Of a DNA stretch of 64,000 bases, positions 26,306 through 35,732 are shown piece by piece. A program made the translations under genes and the position numbers. This stretch comes from Priestia koreensis (GTDB lineage Bacteria; Bacillota; Bacilli; Bacillales; Bacillaceae_H): the NCBI RefSeq assembly GCF_001274935.1, contig NZ_LILC01000007.1, positions 184,184 to 248,183 on the forward strand, written 5' to 3'. The notes beneath the pieces are model-generated. The model ran no database searches, was not told where the DNA came from, and saw only the letters and a program-made list of their open reading frames with translations. Numbering within the stretch: the stretch's first letter is position 1; each line of letters begins with the position of its first letter.

Positions 26306-27430
26306 TCACTTTTCACCTGATAATTGTTTCTCTACCTGTGTTTGATACGCAGCATCTGTTAATAAGCGATATTCAAATGCTTCTATTGATTGCTGCAGCT
26401 TTTCTTGCTGTGACGGGGTAAGATCTTTCAGAAAAATAGCCATAGCTGTTTTTTCTCCGTCTTTAGAAATCGCATACAGTGCATCCGTTAAGACATAAGC
26501 AGTTGAACCTCCTTTACCACCGAAGCGCTGAAAATCCTGCTGAATTTGTTTTGATTTCATCGGCCACTCTAGTAAAGGATCCAAGTACTGATGGACCTTC
26601 GGTGATAGCTCCCGATTATTTAATCTATTCATAAGCTGCACGTAATCATGAGTCGTACTTGTTGTAAATCGATCGGTGAACATTCGATCAAAGTCTCTGT
26701 CGTACCAGCTCTTAATATCTACTTTTTGTTTGTATTCACCGTTCACATCCTCTTTTAACTTTTGATGAACAGTGAGCGCATACTCATTCCACTCCTTTTG
26801 TGAAAGCTTATGTACCTTTTTCTTTGCCTCTTCCTTATTTTTCTTCGTTATATTCCCTTCCATCACTTCGTACGGTATGAACGGTGAGCCACCAAAAGCA
26901 TTGATCGGCGTGTGATCGTTCAGATGCAACCTGTTAAGCTGTGCATTAATTTCAGGTAACCCAAGTCGTTCTATTAAATATTCCGCATTAGCATTAGAGC
27001 TGAATTGAATCATCCCCTTTGCAATCTCTTCAATCGTTACTCGGTTACCTCTTACTTTATTCTCTTCTTTCAATGAGTTTTGCCATTGATAATGAGCATC
27101 GCCGTCAAGACCTATGTAATAAGCATTGAGCGTCTTTAACGGTATTTTTTCGTTCGGATTGATCGTCCCGTTCGATACCTGTGTAGCATATTCAATGGCA
27201 ATAATCGTTTTTACTGCGCTAGCAAGTGGAAAAGCTTCAAAACTGTTGTGCTCAAACGTGCGTTCATTATGAATAAACGCAATGGAGCTTTGAGCTGGGT
27301 GCTTTGTTAAAAATGTTAAAAAATCATTCTCTTTTGGCTTTTGTTCATGAGCTGCTGAAAATCGGGTAATAAGAACACTAACAATAAGTCCAAGAGCAAT
27401 AATGATCAGAGATACCTTCATTTTTTTCAT
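26306..27430 (-). CDS. Membrane-anchored serine hydrolase (class A beta-lactamase-like fold)
   Basis: 374 residues. An N-terminal anchor (about 5-26) precedes a penicillin-recognising-enzyme fold. The motifs are SxxK (Ser71-AVK74), SSN in place of SDN (FSSNANAEYL) and KGGS in place of KTG (GGKGGST). Length exceeds a typical class A enzyme by about 80 residues because of a Lys-rich insertion. It may be a beta-lactamase or a D,D-peptidase-like hydrolase; activity cannot be judged from sequence. First gene of a three-gene unit with DUF1648 and GNAT. Confidence 0.72.
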   Translation of the reverse strand: MKKMKVSLIIIALGLIVSVLITRFSAAHEQKPKENDFLTFLTKHPAQSSIAFIHNERTFEHNSFEAFPLASAVKTIIAIEYATQVSNGTINPNEKIPLKTLNAYYIGLDGDAHYQWQNSLKEENKVRGNRVTIEEIAKGMIQFSSNANAEYLIERLGLPEINAQLNRLHLNDHTPINAFGGSPFIPYEVMEGNITKKNKEEAKKKVHKLSQKEWNEYALTVHQKLKEDVNGEYKQKVDIKSWYDRDFDRMFTDRFTTSTTHDYVQLMNRLNNRELSPKVHQYLDPLLEWPMKSKQIQQDFQRFGGKGGSTAYVLTDALYAISKDGEKTAMAIFLKDLTPSQQEKLQQSIEAFEYRLLTDAAYQTQVEKQLSGEK

Positions 27431-27614
27431 TACTCCTTCCCTTCCCTCTCTTTATACGAATGGAAGATATAGTAAGTTTCATATCCAAACAGGAATTTTA
27501 TATATTTAGTGCTACAAAAAGGAATTTTTATGTAAAAAAGCTATTCAATAGTTAGATAAATCCAACGTTTCCATAAAAAAAGCCGCGTGAAAGATACGGA
27601 AATGGTCGGTAGGA

Positions 27615-27642
27615 TTGCAACTTATTTTTATGCTAGTATAAT
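27615..27642 (+). promoter_or_regulatory. SigmaA promoter for the secreted protein gene
   Basis: TTGCAA (27615-27620), 16-base spacer, TATAAT (27637-27642), 33 bases upstream of the chosen ATG. Confidence 0.65.
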
Positions 27643-27675
27643 GGTATGTTAGTAAACCGAGTAGGGAGGATCTGT

Positions 27676-28176
27676 ATGAAAAGAACAATTACAACATTGA
27701 TGGCGACATTAGTTTTTGCGAGCATAGCCCTCATTGCTATCCCAGCGGATAGTATGGCAGCAAGCAGTCACCGTACATATACGTATTGGACCGCTACAGA
27801 CTCAGCCTACGTAGGAGCTGTTCATAAAGGTTGGGAAACAAACGGAACGTACAAAGGCCCTTCTGTTGCATCTTTATCAGAGGATATCGAGCATGGAATT
27901 GAGCTTTCTGGTTCAGTCTTAGCTTCACGCTTTACGATTGGAAAAGCATTAGGTTTTAGTGCGTCTGCCACATCCATTGATGAAGCGCACTGGTCTGTAA
28001 AAGTACCAAAAGGAAAAACATACACACTGCGCTACCGTGAAGTATATAAAAAATACAAATTTAAGCAAGTTCAGTATAAGGACGTAGGCGGGAAAAAATC
28101 ACCCACGTCAAAAGCACCGAAATACGCCTATGCTGAAAAATTTGATCACTACGAATATGGCTATACAGCCAAATAA
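27676..28176 (+). CDS. Secreted protein of unknown family
   Basis: 166 residues with a classical signal peptide (MKRTITTLMATLVFASIALIA, likely cleavage after ADSMA-A). The mature protein is rich in Tyr, Lys and Ser and ends in repeated Tyr-rich segments (YREVYKKYKFKQVQYKD). No cysteine. Family not recognised. GGGAGGA precedes this ATG; an upstream in-frame ATG lacks an RBS. It is convergent with a lipoprotein gene through a shared terminator. Confidence 0.72.
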   Translation: MKRTITTLMATLVFASIALIAIPADSMAASSHRTYTYWTATDSAYVGAVHKGWETNGTYKGPSVASLSEDIEHGIELSGSVLASRFTIGKALGFSASATSIDEAHWSVKVPKGKTYTLRYREVYKKYKFKQVQYKDVGGKKSPTSKAPKYAYAEKFDHYEYGYTAK

Positions 28177-28177
28177 A

Positions 28178-28211
28178 AAAAGCGTCGAACACACTGTTCG
28201 ACGTTTTTTAT
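28178..28211. terminator. Bidirectional terminator
   Basis: Stem AAAAGCGTCGAACA/TGTTCGACGTTTTT, serving both convergent genes. Confidence 0.9.
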
Positions 28212-28804
28212 TTCTTTTTATCCACCAATGTTAGTTGATAAAGAAAGGCCACATCCACTCTTTTCAAGCGCTTCATCAGCTCTTTATGATCAAGTAGATC
28301 AAGCGTCTCTAGCGATGATCCATGCTTGTTCCCAGACCATACGGCAAGATAAGCGGGCTTATTTTTAGAAAGCGTAATTTTTGAAGATAGATCTTGGAAC
28401 ATAGAAGCTTTTACTGTTTCAGAACCGTTTCCGGTCACTAATCCACCTGGCGTCCCTAGTAAGAGTTGTAGATTACTCTTTCTGTTGACGACTCCAAACG
28501 AAATCAGTTCTTTTTTGAGATTTTTTGTCATTACACCATAGCTTTTTAAACCAGGACTCTTTTTTCCTCTTTCCACTTTTACAACTTCAAATTCAATGTC
28601 TTCGCCTTTTTTAAGACGTCCACTTAAGGTAAAATAACTGATTGTTCCTACCCCTGTTTTGGAGATCAGCTCTTGTTCTCTACTGCTTAACTTTTCCGGC
28701 TGAACAGAAATAGAGCTTTGTGTGGAAGACTTCGACGAGCTGCTCGTGCTGCACCCTGTTATGCTAAGAGCGATTACGAATAAAACGAACCAATATTTTT
28801 TCAT
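28208..28804 (-). CDS. Lipoprotein of unknown function
   Basis: 198 residues with a lipobox LSITGC (lipidated Cys at about 18) after a hydrophobic signal. A Ser-rich spacer and a soluble domain with two or three predicted beta-rich blocks follow. It overlaps the preceding membrane protein gene through ATGA, so the pair is coupled. Family not recognised. Confidence 0.75.
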   Translation of the reverse strand: MKKYWFVLFVIALSITGCSTSSSSKSSTQSSISVQPEKLSSREQELISKTGVGTISYFTLSGRLKKGEDIEFEVVKVERGKKSPGLKSYGVMTKNLKKELISFGVVNRKSNLQLLLGTPGGLVTGNGSETVKASMFQDLSSKITLSKNKPAYLAVWSGNKHGSSLETLDLLDHKELMKRLKRVDVAFLYQLTLVDKKK

Positions 28805-29274
28805 TTTTCCTCCTTTGCTTTTTGAGCGTTTTTTGCCTTCTTTCGATCATCTAATGCCCAGTCCACTATAAATAGCAAAAAGGCACAAATCCACTCCGTT
28901 CCGGTTGAGATTGTGATGCTTTCCATGAGCTGATCAATTGTATGCAGCGCAAGCCAGGTAAAGAACGTATCGACAAGTGCCCGGAATAAAACCTGTCCGA
29001 CTGCACTTGGCTGCACAGAGTTGAAGAGTGCTAAAATAGGTTTTGAAAGGAGATCTAAAACCATGCAGAGTAAAAAGGTATACACAGCGTATTTGAGTAA
29101 CACAAACGATGACTCATAGGATACGTCTAGCAAACGGAAAATTCCTGCTAGTCCAAAATAGTAGACGAAAAGAGAAAATAGTAAGCCTCCTAAAACAATC
29201 ACGCCTACTGATACCACAATAAAAATTTTTACGCCTATACTCATGTCACGAAAGGATTCTTTATCTGAGTTCAC
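28801..29274 (-). CDS. YrvL-like membrane regulator
   Basis: 157 residues, four membrane helices. The FGLAGIFRLLDVSYES segment after TM1 resembles the YrvL/YvrL family. In B. subtilis that protein restrains the SigO-RsoA sigma system. No sigO or rsoA gene is visible here, so the role is only a family suggestion. GTG start after GAAGGGGGA. Operon with the downstream lipoprotein. Confidence 0.6.
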   Translation of the reverse strand: MNSDKESFRDMSIGVKIFIVVSVGVIVLGGLLFSLFVYYFGLAGIFRLLDVSYESSFVLLKYAVYTFLLCMVLDLLSKPILALFNSVQPSAVGQVLFRALVDTFFTWLALHTIDQLMESITISTGTEWICAFLLFIVDWALDDRKKAKNAQKAKEEK

Positions 29275-29583
29275 AAGATGTCCCCCTTCTTTTTTTCATC
29301 TAAGCTGGTTGATCGTAATGAATACAACCTAACGGTACAAACATTTCTCTCTATTCTTTACAGCATATTCTTCTACTCTATGAAACGGGAACTTTAAATC
29401 TCACTATTTCTACCTATTTATCTAGCGATTTTACGCGTACGCCGTTTTAAAATACCATTTTTCTTCTATTGAAGAAGCTCGTCCACTTTCATAGCAGCTC
29501 AACGGCTTTTCTTGCTTTTTCACATTATGTACAGTCGCCCCAAACCTATTGGAGGCAAACGAACAAAGACAGCGCGAGGGCTG
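29275..29583. other. Intergenic region
   Basis: 309 bases between two minus-strand genes. No gene, clear terminator or repeat is visible. It should hold the promoter of the YrvL-like operon. Confidence 0.5.
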
Positions 29584-30159
29584 TCAGTTCGTAATGCTCT
29601 CTTGATAGGTTTGCATTCCTTTTGTTTTTTTTACTTTATTCCAAGCATCAATCGCATCTTGCCTAGTTTTCCCTTTGTTTTGAGGGTCTTGAAAAAAGTC
29701 GCGTGTGAACTGATTGTATTGGAACTGTGCGCCAATTTGGCGTTCATAGTCAGGAGACTTTTTTCGTTCCTTTTCCTCGTGCCACGCTGCGATTGCATCT
29801 TCATAGGTTTTTCCTACATTTTGTTTGAAATAGGTTTGAATATAAGTAGAAAAATGAAAATGAGGGCCAATCACTTCTTTAAAGAAGGCACGTACGTCCT
29901 GACTACATCGGTGAGTGTCTGTAATAACCGTTTGCAAAGAGAGGGGCTCGGGAATTTTTATGCCGGATTTACGTGACGTACGCTTCGGAGCTGATTTTTT
30001 CCCCGTCTCTAAAAAAAGCGCAATTCGCTCGGTTAACTCTTCCTTTGAACCGGAAGCAGACATACCTGAGTCACGACAAAATTGCTGAAGCTCCGTTTTC
30101 AGCCAGTAGTAGTCTAAAAACGTGTCTTTTGAGAGATTTTGTACTAAAGATGGTTTCAT
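29584..30159 (-). CDS. SAP-domain protein (DUF6434-like)
   Basis: 191 residues. The N terminus (about 10-55) has a SAP-like helix-turn-helix (LKTELQQFCRDSGMSASGSKEELTERI), a putative nucleic-acid-binding motif. A basic linker (SAPKRTSRKSGIKIP) follows. The C-terminal half has two similar blocks ending GKTYEDAIAAW and GKTRQDAIDAW. This suggests a nucleoid or RNA-binding role, unproven. GGAGA precedes the ATG. Confidence 0.7.
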   Translation of the reverse strand: MKPSLVQNLSKDTFLDYYWLKTELQQFCRDSGMSASGSKEELTERIALFLETGKKSAPKRTSRKSGIKIPEPLSLQTVITDTHRCSQDVRAFFKEVIGPHFHFSTYIQTYFKQNVGKTYEDAIAAWHEEKERKKSPDYERQIGAQFQYNQFTRDFFQDPQNKGKTRQDAIDAWNKVKKTKGMQTYQESITN

Positions 30160-30230
30160 TTGCTTATCTCCTAAAAAATCAATATATTACCATTTTAGAA
30201 CAGATATTCTACTATTTCAAATAATTTACG

Positions 30231-31724
30231 TTATGCTTCCACACCTAATGCTCGCTGAAAACTCCCCATCTGGTCATTTGCATGCTGTAATCGCTCCTTT
30301 TCAAGAGCAAGTGTTTTTCGCTGACAGCGCAGTCCCTCTCTGCGCTCTGTGCACATTCTCTCTACTTCACAGGGGGCGGGCCCACCTTGTACTGAGCGCT
30401 TTTTAACGAATTCGAGCGGAGAAACAATCATTCTCCATTCTTCCACTGAGAGAGGGACAGATAGAAGCTCTTTTACCTCAGCCGCCGTAAAATGATCTAG
30501 CCGCTTACTCATCTTAGCAGCATACGTTGCGACCCCACTCGCCATGTGATGTGCCGTTCGAAATGGGACGCCCTTCTCCCTTGTGAGCACATCCGCTAGC
30601 TCTGTAATCGTAATGCACGATTCACCAGCGCGTTCCTCTAAAAGCTTCTTATTAATCTCCATCGTGCGAATGACTTCTGTAAGCACCCTTAATACACGCG
30701 ACGCTTTTTCGTATGCCTTATATAAATGAGGCTGCAGATCGTCTTCTGTATCTACAATATCTCCATACGGCGTGTTATGGATCATTTGTAATACCGAATG
30801 AGCTTCACCGACGCTTGAACTAGCGAGCGAACGGGCATGTTCAAGCGATACAGGATTACGCTTTTGCGGCATGATGCTACTAATTTGGACATAAGCATCC
30901 GACACTCGAATCGCAGCAAATTCCTTCATCGCTCCTTGCAGGAAATCCTGCACCCAGCGACCGGTGTTAGTCATTAGTACGAGCACCGACGTCGCGCTTT
31001 CTAGCAAATAATCACCACCCGCGACGGCATCGTATGAGTTTTCTATGATTCTTGAGAACCCTAGCAATTCTGCTACTAGTAATCGATCAATCCGAAATCC
31101 TGTCGTAGAAAGAGCGGCTGCTCCCAGTGGCGATTGATTCACCGTATCATAGGCATGCCAGAGGCGATCAATATCTCGGTTAAGTACATCTAGAATGGCG
31201 ATCAGATAGTGACCAAACGTTGTTGGCTGTGCAGGCTGTGTATGCGTATAAGCGGGCATGACCGTATTTTTGTGTATCTCCGCCTGATATAGCAGCACTT
31301 CTGCTAACGCCTGAGCTTCTTCTATAAGGGCTAACAGATGCTGACGTAGAACCATACGATACATGGCGACCCCCATGTCATTTCGACTTTTCGCAATGTG
31401 CATGTTACCCGCCAAATCTTTTCCAATCATGTTACCTAATTTGTCCTCCATCATAAAAAACAAATCTTCAAACGCGGATTGATATGACCACTGCTTGGAG
31501 TTTTCACAAGACAACGAGCAGATCGCCGTCAAAATGAGCTTTGTTTGCTCGGCTGTGAGAATGTTTTGTTTGTGAAGCATAAGTGAATGAGCACTGTGAA
31601 CTTGTAGCATTACTTCATATAAATAATCACGCTGAAAATCAAAAATGGGTTCCAATATTTCGTCTGCGTATGTTTTAGCCGGAAAGTGCGCGTTGTCTTC
31701 TGACTGCTTTTCAAAATGACTCAT
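30231..31724 (-). CDS. Argininosuccinate-lyase paralogue (fumarase/aspartase superfamily)
   Basis: 497 residues of the fumarase/aspartase superfamily. Visible signatures are NMHIAKSRNDM (about 108-118), THTQPAQPTTFGHY with His161, GAAALSTTG, and the mobile Ser loop SSIMPQKRNP (282-291). These are closest to argininosuccinate lyase, but ArgH motifs GKLHTGRSRNDQ and THLQRAQ are altered. No argG is adjacent, so it may be a specialised lyase rather than the arginine-pathway enzyme. Length is about 30 residues over typical ArgH. Strong RBS. Confidence 0.75.
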   Translation of the reverse strand: MSHFEKQSEDNAHFPAKTYADEILEPIFDFQRDYLYEVMLQVHSAHSLMLHKQNILTAEQTKLILTAICSLSCENSKQWSYQSAFEDLFFMMEDKLGNMIGKDLAGNMHIAKSRNDMGVAMYRMVLRQHLLALIEEAQALAEVLLYQAEIHKNTVMPAYTHTQPAQPTTFGHYLIAILDVLNRDIDRLWHAYDTVNQSPLGAAALSTTGFRIDRLLVAELLGFSRIIENSYDAVAGGDYLLESATSVLVLMTNTGRWVQDFLQGAMKEFAAIRVSDAYVQISSIMPQKRNPVSLEHARSLASSSVGEAHSVLQMIHNTPYGDIVDTEDDLQPHLYKAYEKASRVLRVLTEVIRTMEINKKLLEERAGESCITITELADVLTREKGVPFRTAHHMASGVATYAAKMSKRLDHFTAAEVKELLSVPLSVEEWRMIVSPLEFVKKRSVQGGPAPCEVERMCTERREGLRCQRKTLALEKERLQHANDQMGSFQRALGVEA

Positions 31725-31857
31725 ACCTTTCTCTCCTCTCTAACGTGAACCTCCTTTATCTTATTAGGCGTGTAGGCATTATGTGAGTTATGTATTTGGA
31801 ATAGACGTAGCATGATGTATAATAAAACACTGTAAACATACCAAGGAGGGTTTTCAC

Positions 31858-32466
31858 ATGCAAAGAATGACGAAAATATTTTGGCTATCTCTTCTATTAT
31901 CTCAGCATATTTTTATCATCGGTCTTCCGTTGTTCATTCAGCTAGTGGCCTATCTCCACCCTGCCGTAGTCGTTGTAATGTGGATCTGCGTGACGGCGCT
32001 CACTTTTTTTAGTGTGTTTTTCGTTCGAGGCGAAACCATCCCGCTTTCACGGCCTTTATTTCGTTGGGTGCTCATTATGTATACAATCGGATTATTGATC
32101 CTCCTGTTTTTCCGCCCAAACAATCAAGACTATAGCTCATGGAATGTCATTCCCTTTCAAACGATCGCCTTTTACTTTACAGGAGCGGTATCTCCTTTAG
32201 TTGCTTTCTACAATTTAGCCGCCAATATTGGATTATTTGTGCCACACGGGATTTATCTCATGCAAAAAAACAAGGAAGGTTCTTTACACGCATGGCTTTT
32301 AGTCATTCTTCCATCAGTCGCAATACTAGGCATTGAAACCACACAGCGTTTGACAAATCGAGGAACGTTCGACATCGACGATTTTATCTTAAATATGGCA
32401 GGCGTACTCATTGGATACTGGGTGTATCCTTTATTCACAAAAGTAATAAACCTAAACAAACGCTAA
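31858..32466 (+). CDS. VanZ-like membrane protein
   Basis: 202 residues, five to six membrane helices. The VanZ signature is NVIPF, NLAANIGLFVPHG, then a conserved Glu and DIDDFILNMAGVLIGY near the C terminus. VanZ proteins confer low-level teicoplanin resistance in enterococci; in bacilli the role is unknown. AAGGAGG is 8 bases before the ATG. Confidence 0.85.
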   Translation: MQRMTKIFWLSLLLSQHIFIIGLPLFIQLVAYLHPAVVVVMWICVTALTFFSVFFVRGETIPLSRPLFRWVLIMYTIGLLILLFFRPNNQDYSSWNVIPFQTIAFYFTGAVSPLVAFYNLAANIGLFVPHGIYLMQKNKEGSLHAWLLVILPSVAILGIETTQRLTNRGTFDIDDFILNMAGVLIGYWVYPLFTKVINLNKR

Positions 32467-32500
32467 AATCCCCGCACCTTTTAAAACAGGACGCGGGGAT
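32467..32500. terminator. Bidirectional terminator
   Basis: Stem AATCCCCGC/GCGGGGATT between convergent vanZ-like and glpQ genes. Confidence 0.88.
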
Positions 32501-32504
32501 TTGT

Positions 32505-33398
32505 TTATCTATTGGTATGTTTAAACTCTTTTTTAGCTTCATTAAAAAGATCCGCATAGTTCGTGAAAGCTCCTGTAATGCCAAGTGTTAAAAGTCGGGT
32601 CATTTCCGCCTTATCATTGACCGTATAGGGATGCAACAGAAGGTCATGCTGACGAATGTCCTGAACATTTTTACCTTTCAATGATTTAAAATCCGGTCCA
32701 ATCCCTACTGCATATGACCGAATCTCTGTTAGCGTGGCATCTGTTATAGACTGCATCGATTTGGCATTTAACAATTGAATGGTTGGAAGTTTAGGATCGA
32801 GATCACGTATTTTCAACAAACTGTCTTTGCTAAAAGATTGAATCATCACCTGACCACGTTTCGCGTGAGGTCCGATTAAATGGTGCTTTTTCAACGTTTC
32901 AATTAGCTTTTCTTCCATGCCTGGGTACGTGTTAGGCGATTTCGTTTCAATATAGTAATTCGCATGCTTGCCAAATGTCTCAAGTATTTCGTCAAGCGTT
33001 GGAACTTTAAGGCCCTTGTACTCCATTTTTGCTTGATTGTGATAAGTTTCGTTGAACCAGGACCCAGCGTCTAACTGTTTGATTTCACGTAACGTATGAT
33101 CCTTCACAGCGCCAGATCCATTTGTTGTACGGTCGAGCGTTTCATCGTGCATTGCAATTAACTGTCCGTCCTTTGTCATTTGTAAATCCAGCTCGATATA
33201 ATCAGCTTTCATTTTATAAGCAAGCTGATAGGATGACATCGTATGCTCTGGCGCATAACCTGATGCCCCTCGGTGAGCAATCGTTACAATACGCTTTGGA
33301 GATAAAAGATCTCCTTTTGATGAAGCCTTGGAAGCACCGCTTGCAAATGACAGAATTAATATAGCCGTTAATATAAAGATTCCGATTCGTTTTCCCAT
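32505..33398 (-). CDS. glpQ: Secreted glycerophosphodiester phosphodiesterase
   Basis: 297 residues with a signal peptide (about 1-26). The GDPD signature HRGASGYAPEHT is near residue 43, followed by ELDLQMTKDG and MHDETLDRTTNG. It hydrolyses glycerophosphodiesters, and in bacilli also wall teichoic-acid fragments, releasing glycerol-3-phosphate (family knowledge). Pho-type regulation is common, but no clear Pho box was seen. GAAGGGAG precedes the ATG. Confidence 0.88.
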   Translation of the reverse strand: MGKRIGIFILTAILILSFASGASKASSKGDLLSPKRIVTIAHRGASGYAPEHTMSSYQLAYKMKADYIELDLQMTKDGQLIAMHDETLDRTTNGSGAVKDHTLREIKQLDAGSWFNETYHNQAKMEYKGLKVPTLDEILETFGKHANYYIETKSPNTYPGMEEKLIETLKKHHLIGPHAKRGQVMIQSFSKDSLLKIRDLDPKLPTIQLLNAKSMQSITDATLTEIRSYAVGIGPDFKSLKGKNVQDIRQHDLLLHPYTVNDKAEMTRLLTLGITGAFTNYADLFNEAKKEFKHTNR

Positions 33399-33623
33399 GT
33401 GCGTCTCCCTTCATTTGGTCACACTAAAATTAACGGTTCAGTTCGTTATGATTAGTGTACCCAGCTTTTTAAAATCGTGTACGCTTACGAAAAACTTCTC
33501 TCCATATGTAACATAATCTCGCTACCCGACTTTACCCTAGCATGTTTTTCATTTTATGTGAATGATGATATAGGTTGATTTTATACTCTCACTTTTTTCC
33601 TACTTACAGGTACATCATTCAAA

Positions 33624-33655
33624 AAAAAAGAAGCACGCCATGTGCTCCTCCTTTT
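33624..33655 (-). terminator. Terminator of the ytxH-like gene
   Basis: Minus-strand stem GGAGCAC/GTGCTTC with a 5-base loop followed by T8. Confidence 0.8.
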
Positions 33656-33665
33656 TCCACACCTA

Positions 33666-34019
33666 TTACATAGCCGTTTGTTCTTCTTTTTCGTCAGAAC
33701 CTTCGGCTGACTCGACTGTATTTTCTTCTCCAGTCTGTTCATGAATGCTTTGATATTTTTTCTTCCCAACAAATTTTAGTGTACGAACTTTATCGACTAC
33801 TTTCGATTCTACCACGTTCTTTTTTGCATTTGATGCGATATGAACGACGTTATTTTTCACGCTTACCGCTTGTCCTTGAATATCCGAACGAAGCTCTTTT
33901 CCTGACTTTGGTGTGACAAGAAGCGTTGTAACTGCTGCCACTACCCCACCTACTAGTGTACCAACTAAAATACCTTTGGATTTTTCTCCCACTTTTACAC
34001 CTTTTAAGATTTGAGCCAT
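33666..34019 (-). CDS. YtxH-domain protein
   Basis: 117 residues. A single Gly-rich membrane helix (GILVGTLVGGVVAAVTTLLVTPKSGKELR) is typical of the YtxH/gas-vesicle-GvpP-like family. A helical basic region and an acidic Glu-rich C terminus follow. YtxH-type genes are often stress-induced. The frame extends five codons upstream, but that stretch is the RBS itself (GGGAGGAAT). Confidence 0.78.
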   Translation of the reverse strand: MAQILKGVKVGEKSKGILVGTLVGGVVAAVTTLLVTPKSGKELRSDIQGQAVSVKNNVVHIASNAKKNVVESKVVDKVRTLKFVGKKKYQSIHEQTGEENTVESAEGSDEKEEQTAM

Positions 34020-34288
34020 GATTATTCCTCCCAATGTTCTGTTTTAATCAGAATACATGTGCATCCCTAAAATCTTTTGTGAAAGCAGTGACGATTGAAT
34101 GCGTTTCTGTAACAATATATTTCGCTAAAAAATGCCGAAAACCTTTTGACATTCAGGTTCTATTTTTGACGCTTCTTGTCGTGAATTGGAAAGTAAATTA
34201 TTTTTTCTGAAAAATCAATACTTTTAGCCCTTTCGCACAGGGGTAAAATGAACTAATCTTACATATATTAGGAAGGAGATGACAAAAT

Positions 34289-35533
34289 GTGATTCTAAAA
34301 CAAAACCGTGATTTCATGTGGCTAATGAGTGGACAAACCGTTTCAACGCTTGGCTCTGCAGTCAGTGGGTTTGCTGTTCCATGGCTTGTCCTCGAAATCA
34401 CCGGTTCTGCTTTACAGATGGGATTCGTATTTACGTGTGGATTTCTTAGCTATCTCTTTTTCATTTTACCTGCTGGGGTGTGGGCGGATCGACACGATCG
34501 AAAAAAAATTATGCTTGGTGCCAATATCGGCAAAATGCTACTCATTCTGTCTCTTCCCCTTACCCAACTTGTTACGGGGGAGCTTCATATTTGGCACTTG
34601 TATCTTGTACGCAGTGGGATGGGCGTATGTGATGCATTATTTGATGCTTCATATGGTGCGTGCTTGCCAAGAATCGTGGAACGAGAGCAGCTCAAAAAAG
34701 CCAACTCTATCATGCAGATGGGCATTTCAGCAAGCTCGATTGCAGGTCCTGCCATTGCGGGTGTACTCGTTACCCAAATCGGAGCTGCAAATACGCTCTT
34801 AGTGGACGGTATGTCCTACATATTCTCGATTACAACGCTATTGTTTATTAAACAATCCTTATCTACTACTTCTGCACCAGCGAAAAAGCATATGGGAAAA
34901 GAAATGCTCGAAGGTCTTGCTTACATATGGAAGTACCCGACGATACGCACACTAAGCATTTTGACATTTGTATCTAATATTGCAAATGCTGCCATGAGCG
35001 TGGTGTTTTTGTATCGGTTACAGCAAGAATTACATCTTTCATCAGATCTATCGGGCTTAATTATGACCGGATTTAGCATTGGAGCGATTGTTGCTTCCTT
35101 CTTCTCCACTTTTTTAAGCTCACGTTTTACGATGAAAATGATGATTTATCTATTACTTAGCATCCAAATTATCCCCCCTCTTATCATCGGATTAAGCTCA
35201 CAGCCTTTTCTTTTAATGGCCGCGATGATTGTAATGGGTGGAACAGGCGTCATTTGGAATATTTATTCGGTTTCGCTCAGACAATCGCTTATTCCAAATG
35301 AAATGTTAGGACGAGCAGGGGCTAGTATCCGTTTAACGGTGTGGGCAAGCGCTCCGCTCGGTCAATCGAGCGCAGGTGCTCTTGCAGAAGTATTTGGTTC
35401 CATTGCGGTCTATGTCCTTGCAAGCGGGCTACGCATCGGAAATCTCTTACTAGCGGTCAAATCACCTATTACGGATGAAAAAATGCTAGAAAGAGAAAGC
35501 GAAAAGATTGCCAATTCAACCGTCTCTTCATGA
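34289..35533 (+). CDS. MFS transporter (EntS/multidrug-like)
   Basis: 414 residues with about 11-12 membrane helices. The MFS loop signature GVWADRHDRKK lies after helix 2. Similarity is to MFS_3-type exporters. The substrate is unknown. GTG start 9 bases after AAGGAGA; an ATG two bases earlier runs immediately into TGA. A terminator follows. Confidence 0.82.
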   Translation: MILKQNRDFMWLMSGQTVSTLGSAVSGFAVPWLVLEITGSALQMGFVFTCGFLSYLFFILPAGVWADRHDRKKIMLGANIGKMLLILSLPLTQLVTGELHIWHLYLVRSGMGVCDALFDASYGACLPRIVEREQLKKANSIMQMGISASSIAGPAIAGVLVTQIGAANTLLVDGMSYIFSITTLLFIKQSLSTTSAPAKKHMGKEMLEGLAYIWKYPTIRTLSILTFVSNIANAAMSVVFLYRLQQELHLSSDLSGLIMTGFSIGAIVASFFSTFLSSRFTMKMMIYLLLSIQIIPPLIIGLSSQPFLLMAAMIVMGGTGVIWNIYSVSLRQSLIPNEMLGRAGASIRLTVWASAPLGQSSAGALAEVFGSIAVYVLASGLRIGNLLLAVKSPITDEKMLERESEKIANSTVSS

Positions 35534-35564
35534 AGAACCTGTGTCGTCTCGACACGGGTTCTTT
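35534..35564 (+). terminator. Terminator of the MFS gene
   Basis: Stem GAACCTGTGTCG/CGACACGGGTTC with a 3-base loop and a short T run. Confidence 0.75.
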
Positions 35565-35643
35565 ACTTCATTTCCTTCCCTCCACCGCAAGCTTTAGAGC
35601 TCCCTTGCAAAACATGTAGAACGTTTCTTACAAATGGATTTTA

Positions 35644-35675
35644 ATAGTCTATTTTGAATGATTATGATAGACTAT
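35644..35675. promoter_or_regulatory. Inverted repeat upstream of ycgR
   Basis: Perfect arms ATAGTCTAT and ATAGACTAT separated by 14 bases, 58 bases upstream of the ycgR start. A candidate operator. Confidence 0.4.
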
Positions 35676-35732
35676 GTAAATGTTAAATCGGCTAGTTTTT
35701 TTCTTCCCCCTAGCCACTTGTGAGGTGTCATC

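Noticed and set aside
29512..29976. Plus-strand 154-codon ORF opposite the SAP-domain gene
   Set aside because: It is the antisense frame of a well-supported gene, rich in Phe/Leu, and without an RBS.
35700..35732. Zur box upstream of ycgR
   Set aside because: The sequence does not match the AAATCGTAATNATTACGATTT pattern; only a different inverted repeat is present.
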